Shown here piece by piece: positions 1-5,746 of a stretch of DNA of 5,746 nt. The notes beneath the pieces are model-generated. The model saw nothing but the letters and a program-made list of their open reading frames with translations. It was not told the DNA's origin and ran no database searches. Each line of letters starts with the position of its first letter. Position 1 is the first letter of the stretch. This stretch comes from Anaerolineae bacterium. Lineage in GTDB: Bacteria; Chloroflexota; Anaerolineae; B4-G1. The stretch covers positions 1-5,746 of the forward strand of contig JAUWOI010000307.1 in NCBI GenBank assembly GCA_030612185.1. Reading direction: 5' to 3'. The position numbers were made by a program, and so were the translations under genes.

Positions 1-509
1 GTTGGGAGGCCGGATCGGGTGCCATCTTTGACCTGCACTCGCACGCGCTCCGGCCGGAGGGCTGGACCTCGGCCGACGCGGCCGGCCTGCCTATCCTGCC
101 GGGACTGGTGCGCTACGACGAGGTAGCCGAGGGTGAGATACGGCACGCGATCCGTTTCACCGCGCCGCAGACCCGCAGGGCCTACGTCTGGCCCGCGCGT
201 CACTATGCGTCGGACCTCACCGGGGCGTCATACCCACCCATGGGCCAGCGCTTTCGCCTGCAGGCCGATTTTGAAGTTTCCGGCTTCTCACCTGAGGTGC
301 AGGTCATCTTGCGAGCACTCAAGAAATACGGTATGATCCTATCCGACAACGGTTCGTCGTGGTTCATCTCCGGCGTGCCCGACGAGCGTTGGGACAACGA
401 CCATCTCCACGAACTGCACCAGGTTCACGGGTCGGATTTCGAGGCGGTGGATGTGTCGTCGCTGATGGTGGACCCCAACTCGGGCCAGGTAGGAAGCAAT
501 GAACAATGA
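1..509 (+). CDS. C-terminal part of a conserved protein of unknown function (5' partial)
   Basis: The reading frame is open from the window edge (first whole codon at position 3) to TGA at 507-509, giving 168 residues; the real start lies upstream. A GTG at 108 lies in this frame but is inside the conserved block, in the stretch GLVRYDEV, so it is not the start. I recognise the motifs WEAGSGAIFDL, GWTSADAAGLPILPGLVRYD, RFTAPQTRRAYVWPARH and YGMILSDNGSSWFISG as a domain recurring in secreted or hypothetical proteins of Chloroflexota and Actinobacteria. I know no assigned function for it. No membrane segment is visible in this part, and any signal peptide would be upstream. The last residues (SNEQ) are encoded by the start of a heptamer repeat. 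It ends 28 bases before the lipoprotein gene, so the two may share a transcript. Confidence is high that it is coding and low for any role. Confidence 0.85.
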   Translation, partial: WEAGSGAIFDLHSHALRPEGWTSADAAGLPILPGLVRYDEVAEGEIRHAIRFTAPQTRRAYVWPARHYASDLTGASYPPMGQRFRLQADFEVSGFSPEVQVILRALKKYGMILSDNGSSWFISGVPDERWDNDHLHELHQVHGSDFEAVDVSSLMVDPNSGQVGSNEQ

Positions 510-526
510 ACAATAAATCAATGAAC
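498..526 (+). repeat. AATGAAC heptamer tandem repeat
   Basis: AATGAAC occurs at 498-504, 505-511 and 520-526, with a degenerate unit AATAAAT at 512-518 and one extra C at 519. The array straddles the stop codon of the first gene (507-509) and fills most of the gap before the lipoprotein gene. It is AT-rich against GC-rich surroundings. Short heptanucleotide arrays between genes are known from filamentous cyanobacteria; whether this one is repeated elsewhere in the genome cannot be seen here. Confidence 0.7.
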
Positions 527-530
527 AAGG
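527..530 (+). promoter_or_regulatory. Ribosome binding site deciding the start of the lipoprotein gene
   Basis: AAGG lies 7 bases before ATG at 538 but only 4 before the in-frame GTG at 535. This favours the ATG. It is a weak Shine-Dalgarno site, so coupling to translation of the upstream gene is possible. Confidence 0.45.
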
Positions 531-537
531 CAGGGTG

Positions 538-2931
538 ATGGACGTGCGAGAAGGCTTTCGACGGGAGGGACACAAGGCGAATCACTATCACCGACACCGG
601 GCTGTCTATTCGACTCTGGCATTGTTCGCGGGCTTGATCATGGCCTGTGGAGTCGGCTCGCCTGGTTCGGACAGTGAGGTCCCGACTGCGACCCGGCCGC
701 CCACCGTTATCGAAGCACGGCCCTCTACCGCGACCACTGGCGTTAACAAGTGGGCGCTGTGGACAGGCGGCACCCGCCTGCGCGGCGCCAATATCTACCA
801 GCGCCGCGTTTACCCTGAACTGGACGGGGATGAGTTTATGGGATCTGGCCTCGTCGGGCCGCTCTACACGCAGGGGGACTTCGACCGGCTGGCCGCGATG
901 GGCGCCAACTACGTCAATATCTCCCATCCCGGCCTATTCACCGAGACCCTGCCCTACACGCTCGACCTGGACATCCAGAACAACCTGGACAATCTGCTAG
1001 GCCTAATTGCACAGGCTGATATGTTCGCTGTGATTTCCTTCCGCACCGGGCCGGGCCGCAGCGAGTTTACTTTTTTCTGGGGAGAGGATGGTGACTGGTT
1101 TGACGCGAGTTATTACAACGATGCAGTGTGGGAGGAGCAGGCGGCGCAGGACGCCTGGGTCGCGATGTGGCGCTACACCGCCGAACGCTATCGCGACAAC
1201 CCGATCGTCGTCGGCTACGACCTGATGGTCGAGCCGAACTCCAACGAGGTGTGGTTGGATTTGTGGGATCCGGAGGAGTTCTACGCGGACTACGGAGGCA
1301 CACTGTACGATTGGAACCAACTCTACCCCCGCATCAGCACCGCCATCCGCCAGGTGGACGCCAACACACCTATCCTGATCGGTGGGCTGGGCTACAGTAG
1401 TGTCGTGTGGCTCCCTTACCTGCAGCCGACCGGCGACCCGCGCACGGTCTACACGGCGCATCAGTATGAGCCATTTGTCTATACCCACCAAGAGCCTCCC
1501 CTCACAAACACCTACCCGGGCGTGTTCGATGCCGACTGGGATGGGGAGGATGACAACGTCAATCGGGCCTGGTTGGACAACCTGCTCTCGACGATTGACA
1601 CGTTCACGGCCACGTACGGTGTGCCGGTGGCGGTGAACGAGTTTGGCGTTGTGCGCTGGGAGCCGGGCGCGGACGACTTTATGGATGACCAGATGGACCT
1701 GTTCGAGCAGCGTGGGATGAACCACGCGCTGTGGGTGTGGGAGACATCGTGGGCGCCATACGCTGAGGAGGTGGATGCCTTCAACTTCCGGCATGGCCCT
1801 GACCCCAATAACCACACCGACGCCGAATCGAGCGACCTGATGGGCGTCATCATCGAGTACTGGGGGCGCAACACGATACGCCCGTCATCAGTCGTGACGT
1901 TCACGCCGGTGGCGACGAGTCACCTTCCGATAGTGTTGAACGGCAACAGCGCGGGAGCCGGACCGATGTCGCTGGATGACGTCACCACTTGGGCCTACCA
2001 GATCCAGGACATTAGCGAGCCGGGCGCTGTTGACGCCCTGGTTGCCTCCCATTACGACATGCTGGTGTTGGAACCGACACGCACCGATTGGTCGTCGGAC
2101 GACAAGTTATTTGACGCCCAGGGGATGATCTCTCGGCTGAAGAGCAGCCAGGCCAGCGACGGGGTGCACCGCAAACTGATCATCGCCTACGCCGACATAG
2201 GCGAGGCCGAGGACTGGCGCTGGTACTGGACCTGGTCCAAGGATTGGGACTGTGTAGGTGACCCCCCGGACGATTGGCCGGACTATATCCTTGCCTGCGA
2301 TCCCGACGGCTGGGGGGGCAACTACCCGGTCGCCTATTGGGATGAGCGTTGGCAGGACATCGTCATCTACGGTCAAAACCAGAGCAGTGCGCCTTACGGA
2401 GACTATACCAGCGTCATTGACGAAGTCCTCAGAGACGGCTTTGATGGCATCTATCTCGACTGGGTGGAAGGGTACGAGAACGAGGCGGTCATAGCCGCAG
2501 CCCAGGCGGCGGGCAAGGACCCGGCCATTGAGATGATCGCTTTCATTCAGGAGATGAGGGACTATGCCACTGCCCGTGATCCCGACTTCCTCATCATTCA
2601 ACAGAACGGGGCTGCCCTGAGCGAGGGCTACCCTGAACTGTTCAATGTCGTTGATGCCATCGCGCAGGAAGCCGTGTGGTACTATGGAAATGCCACCGAC
2701 AGTTGGGACGACCCTGACGGGTATGATAGGCCACACGATACCTCTCTCACCGACTACTACATCGGCCATCTTGAACTGTATCTGAACGCAGGGTTGCCCG
2801 TTTTCAACTGCGAGTATGCGCTGGTGTATGCGGACACAGCCTATGCCAACGCGATCAACGAAGGGTACGTGCCCTACGTGACCCGGTGCTCCCTCTCGCG
2901 GTTGACGACGACACCTCCACCCGGCTACTGA
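538..2931 (+). CDS. Lipoprotein with a GH5-like domain fused to a GH114/TM1410-like glycoside hydrolase domain
   Basis: A 797-residue protein counted from ATG 538 (a GTG at 535 is also possible). Residues 22-37 form a hydrophobic signal ending in LIMAC, a lipobox with Cys37, so it is probably membrane-anchored; a short Ser/Thr/Pro linker follows. Residues about 70-445 look like a clan GH-A (GH5-type) barrel: acid/base candidate E232 (VEPN), H308 and Y310 (HQY), nucleophile candidate E368 (NEFG) and W399/W401. The usual Asn before the acid/base is Val231. A linker with LPIVL (463-467) leads to a second barrel, about 485-790, of the MJ1477/TM1410 family related to GH114 endo-alpha-1,4-polygalactosaminidases: WAYQIQDI (485 on), IGEAED (554-559), GFDGIYLDWVEGYE (D641, E644), QQNG and QEAVWYYG. 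The VPYVTRCSLSRL ending appears to complete the domain. Both domains should act outside the cell on polysaccharide; the substrate is unknown. It follows the first gene closely and no promoter of its own was seen. Confidence 0.88.
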   Translation: MDVREGFRREGHKANHYHRHRAVYSTLALFAGLIMACGVGSPGSDSEVPTATRPPTVIEARPSTATTGVNKWALWTGGTRLRGANIYQRRVYPELDGDEFMGSGLVGPLYTQGDFDRLAAMGANYVNISHPGLFTETLPYTLDLDIQNNLDNLLGLIAQADMFAVISFRTGPGRSEFTFFWGEDGDWFDASYYNDAVWEEQAAQDAWVAMWRYTAERYRDNPIVVGYDLMVEPNSNEVWLDLWDPEEFYADYGGTLYDWNQLYPRISTAIRQVDANTPILIGGLGYSSVVWLPYLQPTGDPRTVYTAHQYEPFVYTHQEPPLTNTYPGVFDADWDGEDDNVNRAWLDNLLSTIDTFTATYGVPVAVNEFGVVRWEPGADDFMDDQMDLFEQRGMNHALWVWETSWAPYAEEVDAFNFRHGPDPNNHTDAESSDLMGVIIEYWGRNTIRPSSVVTFTPVATSHLPIVLNGNSAGAGPMSLDDVTTWAYQIQDISEPGAVDALVASHYDMLVLEPTRTDWSSDDKLFDAQGMISRLKSSQASDGVHRKLIIAYADIGEAEDWRWYWTWSKDWDCVGDPPDDWPDYILACDPDGWGGNYPVAYWDERWQDIVIYGQNQSSAPYGDYTSVIDEVLRDGFDGIYLDWVEGYENEAVIAAAQAAGKDPAIEMIAFIQEMRDYATARDPDFLIIQQNGAALSEGYPELFNVVDAIAQEAVWYYGNATDSWDDPDGYDRPHDTSLTDYYIGHLELYLNAGLPVFNCEYALVYADTAYANAINEGYVPYVTRCSLSRLTTTPPPGY

Positions 2932-2937
2932 CCCGGT

Positions 2938-2965
2938 GGGCAGTGATGTGCCCCGGTTACGTTTT
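2938..2965 (+). terminator. Weak terminator-like hairpin after the lipoprotein gene
   Basis: GGGCA (2938-2942) can pair with TGCCC (2949-2953) around a 6-base loop, and TTTT occurs at 2962-2965. The stem is only 5 bp and the T-run starts 8 bases after it, so it is a poor intrinsic terminator. It is listed because it sits 7 bases after the stop codon. Confidence 0.25.
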
Positions 2966-2986
2966 GTGAGAGCGTGCCGGATATCA

Positions 2987-3014
2987 TTGAGGGTATTGAC
3001 AGACGTGGTATAAT
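2987..3014 (+). promoter_or_regulatory. Sigma-70-type promoter with extended -10 for the repeat-protein gene
   Basis: A perfect TATAAT at 3009-3014 is preceded by TG one base upstream (3006-3007), making an extended -10. TTGAGG at 2987-2992 is a plausible -35 with a 16-base spacer. The expected start of transcription is near 3020-3022, which leaves an untranslated leader of about 255 nt before the ATG at 3277. The perfect TTGACA at 2996-3001 is only 7 bases from the -10, too close to pair with it. Confidence 0.65.
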
Positions 3015-3036
3015 TGAAGTGTAGTCAGGATGACTG

Positions 3037-3052
3037 ACACTAGATATAGTGT
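3037..3052. repeat. Perfect inverted repeat ACACTA-N4-TAGTGT
   Basis: This palindrome lies about 16 bases downstream of the expected transcription start. It could be a DNA operator for a dimeric repressor or an RNA stem. The motif AGTGTAG also occurs directly repeated at 3018-3024 and 3048-3054, exactly 30 bases apart, close to three helical turns. Confidence 0.35.
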
Positions 3053-3075
3053 AGAGGGAGGCTGCTCTCCCTTTT
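3053..3075 (+). terminator. Possible attenuator hairpin in the leader
   Basis: An 8-bp stem (5 strong GC-rich pairs GGGAG/CTCCC, then A-T, G-T and A-T) closes a GCTGCT loop and ends in TTTT at 3072-3075. The T-run is short and partly inside the stem, so termination would be weak. It competes with the CTGCTCT/AGAGCAG pairing (3062-3068 with 3080-3086). Confidence 0.3.
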
Positions 3076-3164
3076 GCACAGAGCAGAAAGAGATGGCAGG
3101 GGTGAGAGGCGGGAAGTAGCGTGAGAAGGGTTGGTAAAGGGATCTTATAAGTAAGGAGGCGCGT

Positions 3165-3188
3165 ATGGCCCAATTTGTCCAGGTGTAA
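3165..3188 (+). CDS. Possible 7-residue leader peptide MAQFVQV
   Basis: ATG at 3165 is followed by six sense codons and TAA at 3186-3188. A near-perfect Shine-Dalgarno sequence AAGGAGG (3153-3159) sits 5 bases upstream, stronger than that of the main gene. The last two sense codons form the 5' arm of the hairpin at 3180-3199, and the stop codon lies in its loop, so a ribosome translating or terminating here would melt it. No run of one amino acid suggests a particular effector. It may be a regulatory upstream frame or a chance ATG after a purine-rich stretch. Confidence 0.35.
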   Translation: MAQFVQV

Positions 3189-3199
3189 TCGTTCACCTG
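3180..3199 (+). promoter_or_regulatory. Hairpin CAGGTG-N8-CACCTG
   Basis: A perfect 6-bp stem with an 8-base loop that contains the stop codon of the putative leader peptide. No T-run follows, so it is not a terminator. Confidence 0.4.
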
Positions 3200-3207
3200 A
3201 TGATCCA

Positions 3208-3242
3208 GGTTAAGGAACGGTCGGGAGACCGGTTCCAGAACC
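3208..3242 (+). promoter_or_regulatory. GNRA-capped hairpin upstream of the repeat-protein gene
   Basis: GGAACGGTC (3214-3222) pairs with GACC (3227-3230) and GTTCC (3232-3236), leaving G3231 bulged and a GGGA loop that fits GNRA. GGTT (3208-3211) pairs with AACC (3239-3242) across an AA/AG internal loop, giving 13 bp in all. It ends 20 bases before the ribosome binding site of the main gene. It could be a protein or ligand binding element, a stabilising leader stem or a tertiary-contact hairpin. Confidence 0.5.
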
Positions 3243-3262
3243 ACCCGAATGTGTGTCCAACT

Positions 3263-3270
3263 AAAGGAGA
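3263..3270 (+). promoter_or_regulatory. Ribosome binding site of the repeat-protein gene
   Basis: AAAGGAGA with a 6-base A-rich spacer precedes ATG 3277. It supports this start and leaves the site outside the hairpin at 3208-3242. Confidence 0.8.
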
Positions 3271-3276
3271 ACAAAA

Positions 3277-5746
3277 ATGAAACGCTCACGTTTTTCCCTA
3301 TTTCACCCGCTGTGGCTGGCTGCCGCTTTGCTGACCGGCCTGATGCTGGCGCTGACGATGACCTCAGCCCAGGCGCTCCCGGACAGCCCGCTCAGCCCAT
3401 CGGACGCCCCCGGCGGCATCTTGGGCTATCTCTACGAGCCGGGTGGCACGACGCCGGTGGAAGGTGGCTGGATTGACATCCGTGACGCGGAGGGCCAGCC
3501 CTGGATGGGCACGGATACTGCCGCGGATGGCGGCTACTCCATCGCCAACCTGCCTCCCGGCGAGTACGTCCTGAGGGCGTATGCGCCTCCTGAATCTCCT
3601 TATGCCGCTTCGGAGCCAGAGGCGGTGGAGGTCTTGAGCGGACAGTGGTCCGCGCAGGACTTGTTCCTGACCGAGGTGGGCATCAGCGGTTGGGTGCAGG
3701 ATTGCGACTCTGGTGCTAGAATCGAGAGGGCTTCGGTCGTTGCCCACAACGAAGGCTGGAGTGTAGAACAATGGTCGGGCACCAACATCACCGGCGAGTT
3801 CAAGATCGGCGGTGTTGCTGCTGGCGTGACCTACATCCTGGAGGTCTTTCCACCTGAAGGCAGCGAATACGTCCAACTGGCGATAGAATATACAGCGATT
3901 CCCATCACCACCAACGTCGTACTCGAATTGTGCATCCCGCCGACCAACGTGGTCGGCATCGTGCACGACTACACCGGCGCGCCGGTGCCCGGTGCGGGCG
4001 TCGTCGTCTTTCACGACGAATTCTGGAGAGAGACCGCCGCCGACGAATTCGGCGACTTTCTCCTGCGCGACCTGCCCCCCGGCGAGTTCTGGCTCCAGGC
4101 TGCCCCGCCCTGGGGCGTTTATGGGTTGCTGTCCAGTTCTCCATTCACCGTCGTCATCACCCAGACCAACGTCACGCTGGTGGATGTTGGTGTGGTCACG
4201 TTGCCGCAGGCTCTCAAGACAGTGACCGGTCACGTCATCTTTGCGGGGACAGCCACGCCCGTGATCAACGCGATGGTAACGGCCCACCGCCTCGACGGGC
4301 CGGGCTACGGCGCCACGCCGACGGAGCCGACTCGCGCGTTCACTCTGAGCCTGCCCGGCGGCGAGTGGCACCTGGGCGCGGAGCCGCTTCCCCCGCCTGC
4401 CCCGCCGGCTGAGTGGATCTTCCCTGGTCCGCCTGCCTGGATCGCCTTCGTGCTGCCGATCACTGAGACGGAGGAGATCCCGCCCGTGACCCTGGAGGTG
4501 ATCCCCACCAACGCCTGGGTGGAGGGTCACATTGTCTGCCCCGGCGGTCCATGTCCTGGTGGCCTGCACGAACGCATCTGGGTCGAGCTGCGCAATGGCA
4601 TCGCCAACGGCGCTGGCGTGGACCCGTCCTACGATTTCTCCATCCCCATCCCCGACGGCTGGTACGAGCTCGTGGTCCACGTTGAGCATCCAATGCTGCA
4701 GGGGCCGGAACCGATACCCGTCTTTGTCGGGCCGAACCAGCACCTGACTTTGACGGAGCCTATCGTACTCTTGCACAAGAACGCCAGGATCACGGGCCGG
4801 GTCTACAACGAGTTTGGTGGCGGTGTGGAGGGCGTGTCCGTCGTCGGTTGGCAGCCTGAGGGCTTTGGCTGGGGTTGGGCCGAGACAGACGCCAGCGGCG
4901 TTTACACTATGCCCGTCATCGGTGGGGAATGGTTCGTCGAGCCCCACCCGAGACCCGAGATGAACTTTGTCTTTCGTGGCCACCCACGGTTGGTGCGCGT
5001 GGCGCCAGAAGGCGAGGTTAGAGGCGTGGACTTTGCGCTGACCTGGGCTGGCGCCCGCATTGAGGGGATCGCCGTAGACGCCAATGCCCCCGTGCCCGAG
5101 CGGTTGCGGGGGCTGGACGGCTGGGCCTGGGCCGAACTAGCGACCACCTTGGAGTTCTTCTCCGACGCGCCCATGAGGGACGGCGGGTTCGAACTCAAGG
5201 TCAGGGGCGGGCATATGTACAGCGTCGGTTTGAACCTGCCGCCCCACGCGCCCTTTGTCTCGGGCGGCACCGATCACCCCGTACCGGTTCCCCCAGCGGC
5301 ACGCGTGTTCATCACAGTGCCTCTGGAGCACAAAGATGCCGCAATCGAGGGTCAGTTGATCAATGGGCTGACCGGGTTGCCGCCGGAAGAGCCAATCTGG
5401 GGCGAGGTCTTTGGCGAGGATGAACGGGGTCACTGGGGCGGCGTCCGGGTGGACCCGGCCAGCGCCGAGTACAAGATGGCGGTGGTCTCCGGCACCTGGC
5501 ACCTGCGCGCCTGGGTGGATCCAGAAAGCGGCTACGTGGCGGTGCCAACCACGACGCTGGTGGCGGCTCAGTCGGGCTCGGCCACCCGGCAGGACTTCGA
5601 GGTGTGGCCGATCAATGCCTCCATCAGCGGCCAAGTGCTAGAGCCCGATGGCACCACGCTGTTGCCAGGAGCCTTTGTCTTTGCCGAGGGCGAGTCCCCC
5701 TTTGTCGGCCACTTTGAGGCCTACGCTGAGAGCGACGAGTTCGGCA
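3277..5746 (+). CDS. Large secreted protein of tandem carboxypeptidase-regulatory-like beta-sandwich repeats (3' partial)
   Basis: The frame is open from ATG 3277 to the window edge, 823 residues without a stop. Residues 1-33 are a signal peptide: basic MKRSR, a hydrophobic core, then A31-Q32-A33 as cleavage site. The rest divides into about nine repeats of 86-99 residues, near 46-132, 133-218, 219-311, 312-410, 411-501, 502-589, 590-685, 686-778 and 779 onward. Each begins with a strand like GxVxD or IxGxV, and most of the complete ones carry a turn such as LPPGEY, LPGGEW or IGGEW; the turn glycines are 95, 183, 269, 362, 461, 550, 645 and 739. This matches the carboxypeptidase regulatory-like / transthyretin-like fold, a stalk or binding module rather than an enzyme. 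No catalytic domain is seen, but the C-terminus with any anchor is outside the window. It follows a separate promoter and structured leader. The domain type is fairly sure, the function unknown. Confidence 0.88.
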   Translation, partial: MKRSRFSLFHPLWLAAALLTGLMLALTMTSAQALPDSPLSPSDAPGGILGYLYEPGGTTPVEGGWIDIRDAEGQPWMGTDTAADGGYSIANLPPGEYVLRAYAPPESPYAASEPEAVEVLSGQWSAQDLFLTEVGISGWVQDCDSGARIERASVVAHNEGWSVEQWSGTNITGEFKIGGVAAGVTYILEVFPPEGSEYVQLAIEYTAIPITTNVVLELCIPPTNVVGIVHDYTGAPVPGAGVVVFHDEFWRETAADEFGDFLLRDLPPGEFWLQAAPPWGVYGLLSSSPFTVVITQTNVTLVDVGVVTLPQALKTVTGHVIFAGTATPVINAMVTAHRLDGPGYGATPTEPTRAFTLSLPGGEWHLGAEPLPPPAPPAEWIFPGPPAWIAFVLPITETEEIPPVTLEVIPTNAWVEGHIVCPGGPCPGGLHERIWVELRNGIANGAGVDPSYDFSIPIPDGWYELVVHVEHPMLQGPEPIPVFVGPNQHLTLTEPIVLLHKNARITGRVYNEFGGGVEGVSVVGWQPEGFGWGWAETDASGVYTMPVIGGEWFVEPHPRPEMNFVFRGHPRLVRVAPEGEVRGVDFALTWAGARIEGIAVDANAPVPERLRGLDGWAWAELATTLEFFSDAPMRDGGFELKVRGGHMYSVGLNLPPHAPFVSGGTDHPVPVPPAARVFITVPLEHKDAAIEGQLINGLTGLPPEEPIWGEVFGEDERGHWGGVRVDPASAEYKMAVVSGTWHLRAWVDPESGYVAVPTTTLVAAQSGSATRQDFEVWPINASISGQVLEPDGTTLLPGAFVFAEGESPFVGHFEAYAESDEFG

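Larger units (their letters stand above)
3018..3276 (+). promoter_or_regulatory. Long structured mRNA leader with competing hairpins
   Basis: The region between promoter and gene holds several inverted repeats. AGTGTAGTCA (3018-3027) pairs with 3031-3041, 10 bp with a bulged G3036 and a GGA loop. ACACTA (3037-3042) pairs with TAGTGT (3047-3052). AGAGGGAG (3053-3060) pairs with CTCCCTTT (3067-3074). CTGCTCT (3062-3068) pairs with AGAGCAG (3080-3086). The first and second exclude each other, as do the third and fourth, which is the layout expected of an attenuator or riboswitch-like switch. A purine-rich stretch (about 3080-3159) follows, then the two hairpins at 3180-3199 and 3208-3242. I did not recognise a known riboswitch class. 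The pairings are seen; regulation is inferred. Confidence 0.4.

Noticed and set aside
498..526. CRISPR-like or attachment-site reading of the AATGAAC units
   Set aside because: Units are 7 bases with no spacers, and there is no integrase or tRNA nearby.
1003..1815. Minus-strand open frame of 270 codons
   Set aside because: Antisense to the GH5-like domain with its catalytic motifs; no recognisable protein family.
2107..2769. Minus-strand open frame of 220 codons
   Set aside because: Antisense to the GH114-like domain; a shadow of GC-rich codon bias.
2996..3001. Perfect TTGACA as -35 box
   Set aside because: Only 7 bases separate it from the strong TATAAT. At normal spacing the best -10 is the weak TGTAGT at 3020-3025, so TTGAGG at 2987 with the extended -10 is preferred.
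3030..3119. Plus-strand 29-codon frame beginning MTDTRYSV and containing CSPFC
   Set aside because: No ribosome binding site at a usable distance, and the start lies only about 10 bases after the expected transcription start. It is kept only as a remote alternative leader peptide.
2932..3276. Known riboswitch classes (c-di-GMP, c-di-AMP, cobalamin, TPP, SAM)
   Set aside because: None of the conserved core motifs I know for these classes could be found in the leader by eye.
2984..3289. Minus-strand open frames in the intergenic region
   Set aside because: They read the complement of the purine-rich leader, overlap the promoter and start of the next gene, and show no motif.
3364..4983. Long minus-strand open frame of 539 codons
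   Set aside because: It is antisense to the repeat protein, whose signal peptide, ribosome binding site and periodic motifs are clear. Its own translation is rich in Arg, Asp, Gly and Val without recognisable motifs, as expected from GC-rich antisense sequence.

Overview
The window suggests a GC-rich environmental bacterium, most likely a Chloroflexota (Anaerolineae-type) cell-surface locus. This rests on the remembered family of the first gene, an internal LPIVL motif like the tails of many secreted proteins in that phylum, and large exported proteins lying side by side. The taxonomic call is inference, not proof.

Layout: three protein genes, all on the + strand. (1) Positions 1-509 hold the 3' end of a gene whose C-terminal domain belongs to a conserved family of unknown function. 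(2) After a 28-base gap containing AATGAAC heptamer repeats comes a complete gene (538-2931) for a lipoprotein. It joins a divergent GH5-like glycosidase domain to a GH114/TM1410-like glycosidase domain. (3) A 345-base intergenic region (2932-3276) holds a good extended -10 promoter and a leader of about 255 nt. The leader has several hairpins, some mutually exclusive, and a possible 7-codon leader peptide with a very strong ribosome binding site. (4) From 3277 to the window edge runs an open frame of 823 residues so far. It encodes a secreted protein built of about nine tandem beta-sandwich repeats of carboxypeptidase-regulatory type. It has no stop in the window, and its antisense strand carries a long spurious open frame.

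How they may work together: genes 1 and 2 are close enough to be co-transcribed, while gene 3 appears to have its own promoter and leader. All three products are probably exported or surface-attached: a two-domain polysaccharide hydrolase anchored to the membrane next to a long stalk-like repeat protein. Handling of an extracellular (perhaps amino-sugar) polysaccharide is a reasonable hypothesis, but no substrate can be read from the sequence. No tRNA, rRNA, CRISPR array, transposase or phage gene was seen.
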